DNA from: JAEUTH01 sp044230205
GTDB lineage: Bacteria; Bacteroidota; Bacteroidia; AKYH767-A; OLB10
Assembly: GCA_044230205.1 (NCBI GenBank)
Contig: JBGARN010000002.1
Coordinates: 1 to 64,000 of the forward strand
Length of the DNA: 64,000 nt
Direction of reading: 5' to 3'
Shown here: positions 36,732-46,467 of the stretch, piece after piece
How positions within the stretch are numbered: position 1 is the first letter of the stretch
How the letters are laid out: each line of letters opens with the position of its first letter
Made by a program: the position numbers and the translations under genes
Notes under the pieces: generated by a model
Told to the model about the DNA's origin: nothing
The model's input: only the letters and a program-made list of their open reading frames with translations
Databases searched by the model: none

Positions 36732-36759
36732 GAATAAATTGCTGACTTTTGGAATGGAG

Positions 36760-36788
36760 TAAAAATAGAATTTTAAATTAAAGCCCAA
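36760..36788 (-). promoter_or_regulatory. Promoter of the lamin-tail protein gene
   Basis: On the minus strand TTG, 18 bases, TATTTTTA (one mismatch to TAnnTTTG). The predicted start is near 36755, with a leader of about 24 bases to the ATG at 36731. Confidence 0.45.
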
Positions 36789-36914
36789 ATCAGCGCATTA
36801 TTCATTCCAGTTTTATTGAACATTAAGGTTATGCTATTAATGTTTAGACTAAAATGCAAAGACCCTATTCGTCCTTAGGGCATTTAAATTCAACTAATAA
36901 TATCAAGAAAAAAT

Positions 36915-38018
36915 TTACTCAAGCAATTTTGCAACCCGGCTGTTCAATACATTTTGATCATTTTGCTTAATCATGCCTTTAAAATGTACTGCTTCTTCCA
37001 ATGCTTTATCAAGTCTGAACGTATCTTGATTGCGTGAAAAGTAAATATTTCGTTGTTTAAATATCTCAGCCAGGTATTCCTGTTCCGTCTGGCCGGGAGT
37101 GGGTATCAGGATTGCTTTTTTGCCGGTTACTACAAGATCCATGATGGTTGAATAACCACTTCGGCTAACTATAATGTCAGCTTCATGGAAAAATGGTTTT
37201 AATTGTTCTGCCGTCATAAAATTAATCATCCAGCAATATTCATTTACCTGCTGCACATTTTGTTTGCCGGAAATACCTTGTACTATAAGTATTTGTTGTT
37301 TGATGTCTATTATCTGCTTAAGTAACATTTGTTCAAGCAACGTTCGTTGAGGTTCAGGACCGCTTAAAATTATCAGCAATTGAAACCTTGTTTCGGGCAG
37401 ATGCAATTGATCAACCTGGGCAAGCTTATTTTCAACAGAAAAGTTTGAAGAGAACCTGCTTAACCAACCTATATAGTATGTGTTATCCGGTAGCTTGCAA
37501 TTATGTGATAATTCACCGCTAAGGTTATCTGATGATGCAACATCAGGTATCCAGCATTCATTAAAATTCGAAATTTTTTTCAGATGAAAGTTAAGTAATG
37601 CAGGCTGGATCCATTTTAAATAAGCAGGAACTTTAATATTAATTTGATGAGTTATAAAAATACTTTTTATTGACGGATGCCAAACCCCGTAACGGTTGTC
37701 TGAGATAACTGCATCAAAAGAATGTTGCTGCTGTAATAAAAGCATTTGCTTGTGCTCCTCATCAATAGCCTTTTGCATATTAAAGAAATTCCCGGCCATT
37801 TTAAACACCTGGTTGTTGCTTCCTGAATAGGTAATATTATAAGATGGCAAACTGAAAAAAGGCAGTTGCGGAAACTCCTCCTTAAGCAAACTCAATGAAT
37901 TTCCATCGCTTGCAATACTCACATCAGCGCCATGTTCCAGCAATTTTTCAATTAAAGGAATACATCGTGCAGCATGACCTAAACCCCAGTTAAGCGGAGC
38001 AACCAGTATTTTTTTCAA
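36915..38018 (-). CDS. MurG-like glycosyltransferase (GT-B fold)
   Basis: A 367-residue GT-B enzyme. The N-terminal half opens with ILVAPLNWGLGHAARCIPL, whose GLGHAxR loop is the acceptor-side signature of the glycosyltransferase 28 / MJ1255-like group. The C-terminal half has the nucleotide-sugar site: SRSGYSTIMDLVVTGKKAILIPTPGQTEQEYLAE (residues about 297-330), with the conserved Gly, Glu and Gln residues. The sugar donor is probably a UDP-sugar; the acceptor is unknown. The start codon is TTG at 38018, because an in-frame stop lies two codons upstream and no ATG is available. It follows the T9SS protein gene by 36 bp. Confidence 0.82.
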   Translation of the reverse strand: MKKILVAPLNWGLGHAARCIPLIEKLLEHGADVSIASDGNSLSLLKEEFPQLPFFSLPSYNITYSGSNNQVFKMAGNFFNMQKAIDEEHKQMLLLQQQHSFDAVISDNRYGVWHPSIKSIFITHQINIKVPAYLKWIQPALLNFHLKKISNFNECWIPDVASSDNLSGELSHNCKLPDNTYYIGWLSRFSSNFSVENKLAQVDQLHLPETRFQLLIILSGPEPQRTLLEQMLLKQIIDIKQQILIVQGISGKQNVQQVNEYCWMINFMTAEQLKPFFHEADIIVSRSGYSTIMDLVVTGKKAILIPTPGQTEQEYLAEIFKQRNIYFSRNQDTFRLDKALEEAVHFKGMIKQNDQNVLNSRVAKLLE

Positions 38019-38054
38019 ATGCTATTAAGAATATTTTGGTTTGTAAAGCACCCT

Positions 38055-39773
38055 TTACTTTTTTACAAACTTATATGATTTAATGGTTCTGTTATTGTCA
38101 ATTAGTAAAAGGTACAAACCAGGTGTTAAGTTGCTAACATCAATTGTGAAATTGCTGTTTCCAAACTTATCATGCCAAACTAAAGTGCCTTTTGAATTAT
38201 ATAATAAGCAAGTGCCTTCCGCTCTTTTGCTAAATTGCAAAGTTAAATTGTCATCTGCAGGATTTGGATAAATAAAAGGTCTGGTATTCAATTCCAAATC
38301 ATTGCTTCCTGTAAAATTATTAACCGTAAGAATATTGCAGTAATTATCATTAGCATGATCATAGTCCATCATTTTGTTGGGAGAACTTGTCCAGAAACAT
38401 AAATATCTTTCATGCATAGGATTATTCAGAATTTCATACGGCTCAGCTCTCACTGTTCCAATACTAATTGTCGTACTGTCACCCGGCTGCAGATTCAATC
38501 CATCAAACATTTTTGAATAATTATGCGGCAGGCAAACATTAAGTCCGGTATCTAAAACTGAATTGATATAAAAACGGTTAACTGTTACCGGCCCATAATT
38601 TTTTATAGTTGCATTAATTCTGAAATAAGGCGTGATAATGGTTTTGCTTCCTTGTTGTGTAATATCGCCATAAGAAGAGTCAGCGTAAATCGAAGTAACA
38701 CCAATATCAGTGTTAAAATTCTGGGAAGTATTATTCGCTTTCTCCCAATTTTTTAATAACAAGTGATCACTCAGTTTATTTGTACGTTCATGAACAAACA
38801 AGGTATAATCCTGTGTATTGATATTAAAGCTTCTTACATCAAGATCGGAACCGTTATAGTTGGTGTAGTCAGTATATCCTACAAAATTGAAATCAAGATC
38901 CCATTTTAGCAATCTTGAAATGTTATTAGCTGAAGGATGGAGTAATATCCATATCAGGTTATTTTCAACTTCTATTTTATTAATCTCAAGCGAATTCAGC
39001 CAGGAATTATCCTGTGCAATTATGTTCAGGTCACTGTCGGCTTTATAAACTATTTTTCCTGATACAAAATAATACAGCGAATCAGTAATACCGGTAATCA
39101 GTTTAACAGGCTTAGGAAGCGCAAGCGTATCAATTACATTGCCTGCTGAATCGATTTTAATAAGACCATTTTTGCACCCGAGTATAAAAGAATTAATCCC
39201 GGTATTTAATATGCAGTTAATCCTGCCGTAATTGTAACTATTAAAATATAGGCTGTCTCCATCTTTATTAAGCCTGTACAGCATATTTTTATTCGTAAGC
39301 CAGAAACCTGAATCGGGCAGCTCAACTATTGCATCACCAAACCCGCTTCCATAATCCATTGTAAACGATTTTATCCATGCAGTTGTGCCGTTGCCCCTGT
39401 ATATTTTCTGTACATAGCCCCTTCCCTGGTGTGCCTTACATTGTTGCCTGTAACCTGAAATTACCAGGTTGTAATCATACAATTGCTGTAAGCTGTTTAC
39501 TTCACCGGTTTGGTAAATGGTATCAAACACTTCTGTTTGCCAAATGGAATTACCATCTGGAGCCAACTTCGTTACAAAAGGTTTTAATGCTATTTCCGAT
39601 GAATCGGTTGCAGTAAAAGCCGTGTAATAATAATCGCCCGGGTGTTCCTTTTTTGCACAACTGAAATGAGTGTAGTAACCACTTTGAACTGTAAATTCAA
39701 GTGAATCGTTTTGTGCATGCAAATTGAAAACAAAACCGATAAGTGAAGCGATGAGGGGGAGTGAATGCTTCAT
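38055..39773 (-). CDS. Secreted protein with T9SS type A sorting domain
   Basis: A 572-residue exported protein (signal peptide ending NLHAQ). The middle resembles a weak beta-propeller without a clear family (repeats around DSGFWLTNKNMLYRLNKDGD). From about residue 365 an Ig-like CARDB-type segment follows (NATIKNYGPVTVNRFYINS). The last 75 residues are a type A T9SS sorting domain: YPNPADDNLTLQF...VSNLTPGLYLLLIDNN...YKFVKK. The function is unknown; surface display is likely. A consensus promoter lies at 39797-39827. A 9-bp inverted repeat (38039-38070) spans the end of the gene and the gap to the glycosyltransferase gene. Confidence 0.83.
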   Translation of the reverse strand: MKHSLPLIASLIGFVFNLHAQNDSLEFTVQSGYYTHFSCAKKEHPGDYYYTAFTATDSSEIALKPFVTKLAPDGNSIWQTEVFDTIYQTGEVNSLQQLYDYNLVISGYRQQCKAHQGRGYVQKIYRGNGTTAWIKSFTMDYGSGFGDAIVELPDSGFWLTNKNMLYRLNKDGDSLYFNSYNYGRINCILNTGINSFILGCKNGLIKIDSAGNVIDTLALPKPVKLITGITDSLYYFVSGKIVYKADSDLNIIAQDNSWLNSLEINKIEVENNLIWILLHPSANNISRLLKWDLDFNFVGYTDYTNYNGSDLDVRSFNINTQDYTLFVHERTNKLSDHLLLKNWEKANNTSQNFNTDIGVTSIYADSSYGDITQQGSKTIITPYFRINATIKNYGPVTVNRFYINSVLDTGLNVCLPHNYSKMFDGLNLQPGDSTTISIGTVRAEPYEILNNPMHERYLCFWTSSPNKMMDYDHANDNYCNILTVNNFTGSNDLELNTRPFIYPNPADDNLTLQFSKRAEGTCLLYNSKGTLVWHDKFGNSNFTIDVSNLTPGLYLLLIDNNRTIKSYKFVKK

Positions 39774-39796
39774 TATAAAATGTCGTTTTGAAAATT

Positions 39797-39827
39797 CAAA
39801 TATAACTATTGTGTCCTATAACGCCAA
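39797..39827 (-). promoter_or_regulatory. Promoter of the 572-residue T9SS protein gene
   Basis: On the minus strand TTG, 20 bases, TATATTTG: a perfect consensus pair. The predicted transcript starts near 39791, about 17 bases before the ATG at 39773. Confidence 0.65.
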
Positions 39828-39871
39828 TTAAAACTTGATAATTTGACACTACTACTCCAGCCTTCCTGAAT

Positions 39872-40984
39872 TTAAAGCAACCTGTACATTTTGCCGGGGA
39901 GCGATTTAATTATGCCGTTAAACTCCAGGTTTAGCAAAGCTGCTGCAATTTTACTGCTTTGAAGGTTACTTTTTAAAATAAGCGAGTCAATGTCAGCCGG
40001 ACCGTTATCAGATAATAATGTCACTAATTGCTTTTCTTCATTATTAAGTTCAATAAACAATTTCTGCTGCTTCTCCGGTACTTTCTTTGATTCCTTTTGT
40101 TCCCATCCCATTATGTAAACAATATCAGCAGCCGTTTCAATCAATGCAGCTTTATTGATTTTAATATAATGATTACAACCGCGTGAATAAACATCATCTA
40201 CCCTGCCCGGCAAAGCAAAAACATCACGATTATAATTGTTGGCAATTTCAGCAGTTATTAATGCTCCACCGGTTACACCCGCTTCAATTACTACTACAGC
40301 ATCGCTTATACCGGCTACAATTCGGTTTCGCGATGGAAAATTTTCACGATCAGGAATGGTGCCACTCATATATTCGGTAAGTAAACCACCCTGTTCAACC
40401 ATTTTTTGCGCAGTAGATTTGTGAGCTGTAGGATAAATACGATCTAACCCGTGTGCCAATACAGCAATGGTGTTCAGGTTATTTTTTAATGCTGCCTTGT
40501 GGGAACAAATATCAATGCCATATGCCAAACCACTTATTATTGTTACATTATATGCAGCAAGATCAGCTATAAGATTCTCTGTTTGTTCTTTTCCATAACT
40601 GGTTGCATTGCGCGTGCCAACAAATGCAACTGTGCGTGAACTGTTTAGATTTTCATTGCCTTTAAAATAAAGTAACACCGGTGCGTCAATACAGTTTTTA
40701 AGCCGTTCAGGATATTCTTTATCCAATATAAAAACAGGCTTGATTTTATATTTCTGGATAAATTGAATTTCATCTTCGGCCCTTTTGAAATCAGAAAAAG
40801 ATCGGATTGACTTTGCAATCACGCTACCAACCCCCGGAATTTTTTCAAGGTTAGTTACTTTTTCGCGGAACACAGCCTCCACGCCTCCACAGTAACTGAT
40901 CAGGTTTTTTGCGAGTACCGGCCCAACATTTTTTATTAGGGTAATTGCTATTCGGTATTTCAGTTGCTCATCACTGGTTTTCAT
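39872..40984 (-). CDS. dprA: DNA-processing protein DprA
   Basis: A 370-residue protein that binds incoming single-stranded DNA in natural transformation and loads RecA. There is a short N-terminal helix-hairpin-helix region (KIPGVGSVIAKSI, residues 48-60). The extended Rossmann domain carries FVGTRNATSYG (121-131), SGLAYGIDICSHKAAL, GLLTEYMSGT, FPSRNRIVAGISDAVVVIEA and GALITAEIANNYNRDVFALPG. A C-terminal winged helix (about 310-370) completes the long form. All family blocks are present. No other competence genes are nearby. Confidence 0.95.
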   Translation of the reverse strand: MKTSDEQLKYRIAITLIKNVGPVLAKNLISYCGGVEAVFREKVTNLEKIPGVGSVIAKSIRSFSDFKRAEDEIQFIQKYKIKPVFILDKEYPERLKNCIDAPVLLYFKGNENLNSSRTVAFVGTRNATSYGKEQTENLIADLAAYNVTIISGLAYGIDICSHKAALKNNLNTIAVLAHGLDRIYPTAHKSTAQKMVEQGGLLTEYMSGTIPDRENFPSRNRIVAGISDAVVVIEAGVTGGALITAEIANNYNRDVFALPGRVDDVYSRGCNHYIKINKAALIETAADIVYIMGWEQKESKKVPEKQQKLFIELNNEEKQLVTLLSDNGPADIDSLILKSNLQSSKIAAALLNLEFNGIIKSLPGKMYRLL

Positions 40985-41273
40985 TCAACAATTAAGATTT
41001 GAAAGGACAAAATGAAAACTAAATATCAATAATGCAATTTCAATTCTAACAATAAACTGCTTTTAAAATACATTTTTGCCGATTAAAAAAAATATCAATA
41101 TTGCAAATGCAATTATTCAGGCTTTATCATTATGTTCTTCATTGCACTTTGTTTCTTATGGCAATAAGTATTTGTCAATAAAATGAAAATTAATGCTAAA
41201 GGTGAATTACTTCATTATCACAATTTAAAACCACACAACAGGATGTTGCATGTATTGAACTTATAAAACTGCA

Positions 41274-43532
41274 ATGAAAAAAATACTGCTATTCATTTTT
41301 GTATGCATTTTAATAAACCATTTACATGCACAAATGCCTGAAATTACTGGTATTGTACTAGATGTGGATACGCGCGAGCCACTGGTTGGTGTTAGTATAT
41401 TGATAGAGGATTCATCAGGTACCATTACCGATGAAGCCGGTAAATATCGTTTGCAGTTAAAACCAGGTGAACATCGGTTAACCTTCAGATACCTCGGCTA
41501 TAACCCCTACTATACGCAGATTAATTTAAAACCGGCTGCAGCATTAATTGTAAATGCCGCATTGAAAAACTCTTCAAAAGAACTTAACCCTGTGGTGGTA
41601 AGTGCAAGTAAGTTTGAACAAAAACTGAATGAGGTTGTGGTTTCAATGGCTGTAATCTCGCCTCAATTGCTGCAGAGTACTAATAAAATAACATTAGATG
41701 AAGCCATAGACCAGGTGCCTGGTGTAACGGTAATTGATGGACAGGCTAATATTCGTGGTGGCAGCGGATTCAGTTACGGAGCAGGGAGCAGGGTAATGAT
41801 GCTGGTTGATGAAATGCCATTGCTTGCTGCTGATGCCAATGATGTAAAGTGGAGTTTTCTTCCTGTGGAAAGCATGAATCAGGCCGAGGTAATTAAGGGA
41901 GCATCGTCTGCAATGTTCGGGTCATCTGCCATGAATGGGGTAATCAACATGCGAACTAAATATCCAACATCTAAGCCTGTAACGATAGTTGAAATGTATT
42001 GTTCGGTATATGATATCCCGGCTTATTACCAGTGGTACGATAACAAGCAGCTTCATATGCAAAGCGGAACCAATTTTAATCATTCGCAGCAAATCGGACA
42101 GTTTGATTTGGTAATGGGCGGGCAGGTCTTTAAAGACGATGGTTACCGTTTAGCAGAATCAGAACAACGTTTGAGGGGCAATGCCTCATTACGCTATCGT
42201 TTTAAAAATATTAACGGACTTTCCGTTGTTGCCCGCACCAATATACAACAGGCAAAAGGAGGTTTATTTTTGATCTGGCAGGATGATACCACCGGTGCCC
42301 TTGTTCCTTTTGGAGGTTTGGATACTGCCACCACCACCATTAGTAATTATACTACAACAAGATATTACATAGATAATGAATGGAGTTATTTCTCTCCTCA
42401 TGGCGCACAGCATAAATTAAAAGGCCGGTATTTTTTTACTAATAATAAAAACAATACCAACCAGCAAAGCACCGGTAAAGCTACATATGCAGAATACCAG
42501 TTTCAGAAAAAATTTGTTGATATGGTTACCTTAACATCAGGAGGTGTTTTTCAGTATAATGATGTGGTTAGTCAATTGTATGGCAATCATTATTCCTCCA
42601 ATTTTGCATTGTATGCACAAGCCGATTTGAAATATGATCGTTTTAATATTTCTGCCGGTGGCAGAATAGAAGGTAATAAGCTGGACAAAGAAAAAGGCGA
42701 CCCCGTTCCGGTTTTTCGCACCGGGGTTAACTATGCTCTTACAGCTACTACTAACATAAGGGCTTCATACGGACAGGGATACCGTTACCCAAGCATTGCC
42801 GAAAAATATGTTCGCACACAAGTGGGCAACATAGTAATTTATCCGAATGATTCGGTGGAGAGTGAAACCGGATGGAGCGCAGAAATAGGATTGCAGCAGG
42901 GATTTAAAATAAGTAATTTTAAAGGCTATGCTGATGCAGCAGCATTTGTAAACCGGTATAGCAACATGATGGAATTTACTTTTGGAGCATACGGTAATCC
43001 TGCAACGGATCCATTGTTCGGGTTAGGATTCCGTTCAGTTAACGTGGGCAATACACGCATTTCGGGTATTGACCTTACCCTGGCAGGTGATGGAAATATT
43101 GGTTTAACACCGCTTAGTATGCTGGTAGGTTATACGTATATTGATCCTATTCAAACTGATTTTGATCCCGCTAAAGACACTATTCTTAATTCTTCAACAG
43201 AAAACGTTTTAAAATACAGGTATCGTCATTTGTTTAAAGCCGATGTTCAGGTAGGTATTGGTGATTTCAGCCTAGGAGGAAGCTCACGCTTTTACAGCTA
43301 CATGGAAAATATTGATAAGCCCTTCCTCATTTTTATTCCGGGTATCAAACATTACCGTGACACACATCCAAAAGGCAATTGGGTTTTTGATGCCCGCATC
43401 AGTTACAGGTTAGATAAAAGTCTTAGCTGTGGATTCCTGGTTAAGAATGTATTTAACCACATTTACGTAATGCGCCCTTCTGATGTTCAGCCGGTAAGAA
43501 CATTTACGGTACAGGTAATTTTCAATTACTAA
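41274..43532 (+). CDS. TonB-dependent outer-membrane receptor
   Basis: A 752-residue receptor with a signal peptide (ending LHAQ), a CarboxypepD_reg-like domain (about 25-112: ITGIVLDVDTREPLVGVSI, then YRLQLKPGEHRLTFRYLGY), a plug domain (about 125-235, with IDQVPGVTVIDGQANIRGGSGFSYG and AEVIKGASSAMFGSSAMNG) and a 22-strand barrel ending in FTVQVIFNY. It is a stand-alone receptor, not SusC-like, so iron complexes, cobalamin or a small organic compound are possible substrates; nothing nearby decides. Its stop overlaps the end of the convergent deaminase gene by 4 bp. The 289-bp gap to dprA upstream shows no clear promoter to me. Confidence 0.9.
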   Translation: MKKILLFIFVCILINHLHAQMPEITGIVLDVDTREPLVGVSILIEDSSGTITDEAGKYRLQLKPGEHRLTFRYLGYNPYYTQINLKPAAALIVNAALKNSSKELNPVVVSASKFEQKLNEVVVSMAVISPQLLQSTNKITLDEAIDQVPGVTVIDGQANIRGGSGFSYGAGSRVMMLVDEMPLLAADANDVKWSFLPVESMNQAEVIKGASSAMFGSSAMNGVINMRTKYPTSKPVTIVEMYCSVYDIPAYYQWYDNKQLHMQSGTNFNHSQQIGQFDLVMGGQVFKDDGYRLAESEQRLRGNASLRYRFKNINGLSVVARTNIQQAKGGLFLIWQDDTTGALVPFGGLDTATTTISNYTTTRYYIDNEWSYFSPHGAQHKLKGRYFFTNNKNNTNQQSTGKATYAEYQFQKKFVDMVTLTSGGVFQYNDVVSQLYGNHYSSNFALYAQADLKYDRFNISAGGRIEGNKLDKEKGDPVPVFRTGVNYALTATTNIRASYGQGYRYPSIAEKYVRTQVGNIVIYPNDSVESETGWSAEIGLQQGFKISNFKGYADAAAFVNRYSNMMEFTFGAYGNPATDPLFGLGFRSVNVGNTRISGIDLTLAGDGNIGLTPLSMLVGYTYIDPIQTDFDPAKDTILNSSTENVLKYRYRHLFKADVQVGIGDFSLGGSSRFYSYMENIDKPFLIFIPGIKHYRDTHPKGNWVFDARISYRLDKSLSCGFLVKNVFNHIYVMRPSDVQPVRTFTVQVIFNY

Positions 43533-43999
43533 AGTTGTTCGTGGGTTTGCCTGGTGTATTTGGTTACTTCTACACCAAATCTCGATAAAAAATCAAGTCC
43601 TTCTTCAATACCGTGACCCTTATACTCAGCATATGAATGGAGATAGATTACCTTTTTAATTCCCATTGTAAATACAGTACGGGCACATGCAAGACAGGGA
43701 GATAAGGTAAGATAGAGCGTAGCTCCTTCAATAGTTACTTTATTTTTTGCTGCATATAAAATTGCATTTTCCTCGGCATGGAGTGCCAGTGAGCAACCTC
43801 CTTTGACCGATCGGGGGCAGCCTTCTTCTGGCCATTCTTCATCGCAGTTATGTGTATGTGCCGGTGGGCCATTATAACCCAGCGAAATAATGCGTGTATC
43901 CTTTGTAAGTACTGCGCCCACTTTCATTTTAACACAATGCGACTTTAATGCAATGCGTTCCGCAAGCTCCATGTATATATCATCAAAAGTGAGTTTCAT
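43529..43999 (-). CDS. dCMP deaminase
   Basis: A 156-residue zinc enzyme that converts dCMP to dUMP, feeding dTMP synthesis. The zinc site is HAEENAI (H74, proton-shuttle E76) with PCLACA (C102, C105). The additional residues HNCDEEWPEEGCPR (about 50-63), typical of dCMP deaminases/ComEB, separate it from riboflavin and cytidine deaminases. The length is normal. It may act in one pathway with the tmk product encoded 11 kb away, but the genes are not linked in an operon. Confidence 0.93.
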   Translation of the reverse strand: MKLTFDDIYMELAERIALKSHCVKMKVGAVLTKDTRIISLGYNGPPAHTHNCDEEWPEEGCPRSVKGGCSLALHAEENAILYAAKNKVTIEGATLYLTLSPCLACARTVFTMGIKKVIYLHSYAEYKGHGIEEGLDFLSRFGVEVTKYTRQTHEQL

Positions 44000-44115
44000 T
44001 GTTTGTTTTCGATTGTTATTTGCTGTAAAACGTTAACGCTTATTACGAGGCGCTGATTAATCAAAGCTATACCTTCAGGTATTGATTACTAAGAGCGATT
44101 CAAATCATAAGCTAA

Positions 44116-46278
44116 TTACTTCACCAGTTCCATTTCATCTATAAGATTTTTTGCTCCTGCATATTTGTCAATTATAAACAAGGTATAACGTATATCAAGA
44201 GTTATGTTGCGGCATCGATCAGGATCAAACATAATATCACTCATCGTGCCCTCCCATACCCGGTCGAAATTTGTTCCTATGAGTTGTCCGTTTGCATTAA
44301 GCACCGGGCTGCCTGAGTTGCCCCCGGTTGTATGATTCGTGGCGATAAAGGCAACAGGCACTTCTCCATTTACTGCATACTGCCCAAAGTCTTTTTTCTC
44401 ATACAATTCTATTAGTTTTTTAGGCAAGTCAAAATCCTCATCACCTGAAACATATTTTTCTATGGCTCCGCTGAGATTGGTTTGTGGTGTGTAATAAACT
44501 CCATCGCGCGGGTAGTAACCTTTTACATTTCCATATGCTATCCGCAAGGTTGAATTAGCATCAGGATAAAAAACCTTGTCTTTCATAAACTCACGTTGCG
44601 CCTGCATGTAAGTACGATTCAGCTTTATAATGCTTTCATTTATTTTGTTTACCTTATCAACTACTACTTCATCATATGCTGTACTTATTGCATCGTATAG
44701 GGCATAAGCAGGATCGGCTGTAATTTTCTTTAGCGATTTACGCTTAAAGTTTTTCAAAACTGCTTCCACCTTTTCCTGCGATGTCATAAATGATTTTTCG
44801 AATACCAAATCAGCATATTTATTAAAATCGCCATTGTATTTCATCACCTGCTGTTCCAGATAATCAGGTTGATAAGTTTGTGCTACACTGTCACTGTACA
44901 TTTTCATTAGCCGTGAAAAAACTTCTTTGTCAATTGCTACGCGGTAATTTTTAAAAAATCCTTGCGAACTTTTAATAATCTTCTGAGCTTTTGCGGCAAT
45001 TACAGAGTCAGCTATGGTGTCATTTTTACACAAATCAACCAGTTCATTATAATTAGCTGCATAGTTCATCAACTCAACACCGTTTGTTGCTTCGTTAGTA
45101 AAATCAACCGTCTTGGCCAGCGGGCGATACTGATCATAAGCACTCTTTAATTCATCAAGCAACCCGGCATATTTTTTACCTTCAGCAGCTGTTGATGTCC
45201 ATTGCCTGAATGTATTTTCAAATTGCTGCTTTTTACCTACTGCATTATTTTTCTTTAACCCTATCATTTCACCATTCCACTTCTTATAAGCATTAGCCAG
45301 TCTGCGAACTTTTGGTGAATACTGTAGTCTGATGGTATCATTACCATGCATGGCATCATCAATAATTTTAATGCGGGCTTCGCGTATAGCAACACGGTTA
45401 GGGTTAGAAATATTCTGAGTAATATCTACTGCATATGACGACAAGTATTCCGTTGTACGCCCCGGAAATCCATAAACCATGGTAAAATCACCTTCTTTCA
45501 CCCCGGCCAGTGAAACAGGAAAGTGATAACGTGGTTTAAACGGAACATTGTCTTTTGAATACGCTGCAGGCTTATTTTCGTTATTGGCATAAATACGGAA
45601 CATGCTGAAATCCCCAGTATGACGGGGCCAAATCCAATTATCGGTTTCACCACCATAATTACCAACAGATGCAGGAGGTGTTCCTACCAGCCTGATATCT
45701 TTGAATGTTTCCATTACAAAAAGATAGAATTCATTGCCATTATAAAATGACCTTACTGATGCATCATAATGTGTTCCTTCAACAGCTGCGCGTTCAATAC
45801 CTGCTGCTACTTCACGTATTTTCTTGCTGCGTTCCTGCTCACTCATTGCATCATTAAGTGCAGAAGTAATTTTACCGGTTACATCTTCCATACGTATAAT
45901 AAATGTCACCGTTAGTCCCGGTGCCGGCAATTCATCTTCCATCCTATACGCCCAAAACCCATTTTTTAAATAATCCTTTTCTATAGAACTTAAACTGGCT
46001 ATTGAACTAAAGCCACAGTGATGATTAGTTAATAATAATCCTTTAGATGAAATTATTTCGCCTGTGCAGCCTTCGCCAAAAAGAACCACAGCATCTTTTA
46101 AAGAACTTTTGTTCACTGAATAAATATCTTCAGCTGATAGCTTTAATCCTTTGCGCGGCATATCGGCCTCGTTTAATTGCTTAAGCAGTAAAGGCAACCA
46201 CATTCCTTCATCGCCATAAACTTTTATAGTGAAAAGAAAAAATGTGCAAATGGTTATAATTTTTGTCAGTCTATTCAT
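44116..46278 (-). CDS. S46 family dipeptidyl-peptidase, DPP11 type
   Basis: A 720-residue periplasmic serine exopeptidase with a signal peptide ending VYG. The chymotrypsin-like triad can be placed: H87 in TNHHCGF, D223 in RHTGDFS and S655 in GGNSGSP. The S1-pocket residue is R673 (GTNFDRVWEG). In this family Arg at position 673 marks DPP11, which cleaves after Asp or Glu, while Gly marks DPP7, which prefers hydrophobic residues; this is known from Porphyromonas gingivalis. The agreement of total length, S655 and R673 with that enzyme is striking. It would release acidic dipeptides for amino acid catabolism. A promoter lies at 46301-46328. Confidence 0.92.
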   Translation of the reverse strand: MNRLTKIITICTFFLFTIKVYGDEGMWLPLLLKQLNEADMPRKGLKLSAEDIYSVNKSSLKDAVVLFGEGCTGEIISSKGLLLTNHHCGFSSIASLSSIEKDYLKNGFWAYRMEDELPAPGLTVTFIIRMEDVTGKITSALNDAMSEQERSKKIREVAAGIERAAVEGTHYDASVRSFYNGNEFYLFVMETFKDIRLVGTPPASVGNYGGETDNWIWPRHTGDFSMFRIYANNENKPAAYSKDNVPFKPRYHFPVSLAGVKEGDFTMVYGFPGRTTEYLSSYAVDITQNISNPNRVAIREARIKIIDDAMHGNDTIRLQYSPKVRRLANAYKKWNGEMIGLKKNNAVGKKQQFENTFRQWTSTAAEGKKYAGLLDELKSAYDQYRPLAKTVDFTNEATNGVELMNYAANYNELVDLCKNDTIADSVIAAKAQKIIKSSQGFFKNYRVAIDKEVFSRLMKMYSDSVAQTYQPDYLEQQVMKYNGDFNKYADLVFEKSFMTSQEKVEAVLKNFKRKSLKKITADPAYALYDAISTAYDEVVVDKVNKINESIIKLNRTYMQAQREFMKDKVFYPDANSTLRIAYGNVKGYYPRDGVYYTPQTNLSGAIEKYVSGDEDFDLPKKLIELYEKKDFGQYAVNGEVPVAFIATNHTTGGNSGSPVLNANGQLIGTNFDRVWEGTMSDIMFDPDRCRNITLDIRYTLFIIDKYAGAKNLIDEMELVK

Positions 46279-46300
46279 AAACAGAAAATTTTTAAGGAAA

Positions 46301-46328
46301 CGAAAATAGTTTTTTATGTATAGCCCAA
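46301..46328 (-). promoter_or_regulatory. Promoter of the S46 peptidase gene
   Basis: On the minus strand TTG, 17 bases, TATTTTCG (one mismatch to TAnnTTTG), with a leader of about 18 bases to the ATG at 46278. Confidence 0.45.
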
Positions 46329-46467
46329 TTCATAAAGGTTACTTAAAATTTCAAGATGCCCGGATTTCAAATCTGTTTAAAGATTTCTTTAATTTACAGA
46401 TGTTAAGCTCCATTTACATTGACTGTGTTAGGCGGTGTGAAGTGTCTAATAATTATTCTCTACAGAA

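Noticed and set aside
38039..38070. 9-bp inverted repeat (GTTTGTAAA / TTTACAAAC) as a terminator between the T9SS and glycosyltransferase genes
   Set aside because: It begins inside the coding sequence of the T9SS gene, has a 14-base loop and no clean T-tract after it. It could be an attenuator but is too weak to call.
40985..41273. Possible regulatory RNA in the 289-bp gap between dprA and the TonB-dependent receptor
   Set aside because: I see only AT-rich sequence with weak near-repeats (AATATCAATAATGC / AATATCAATATTGC), no stable stem and no riboswitch-like core.
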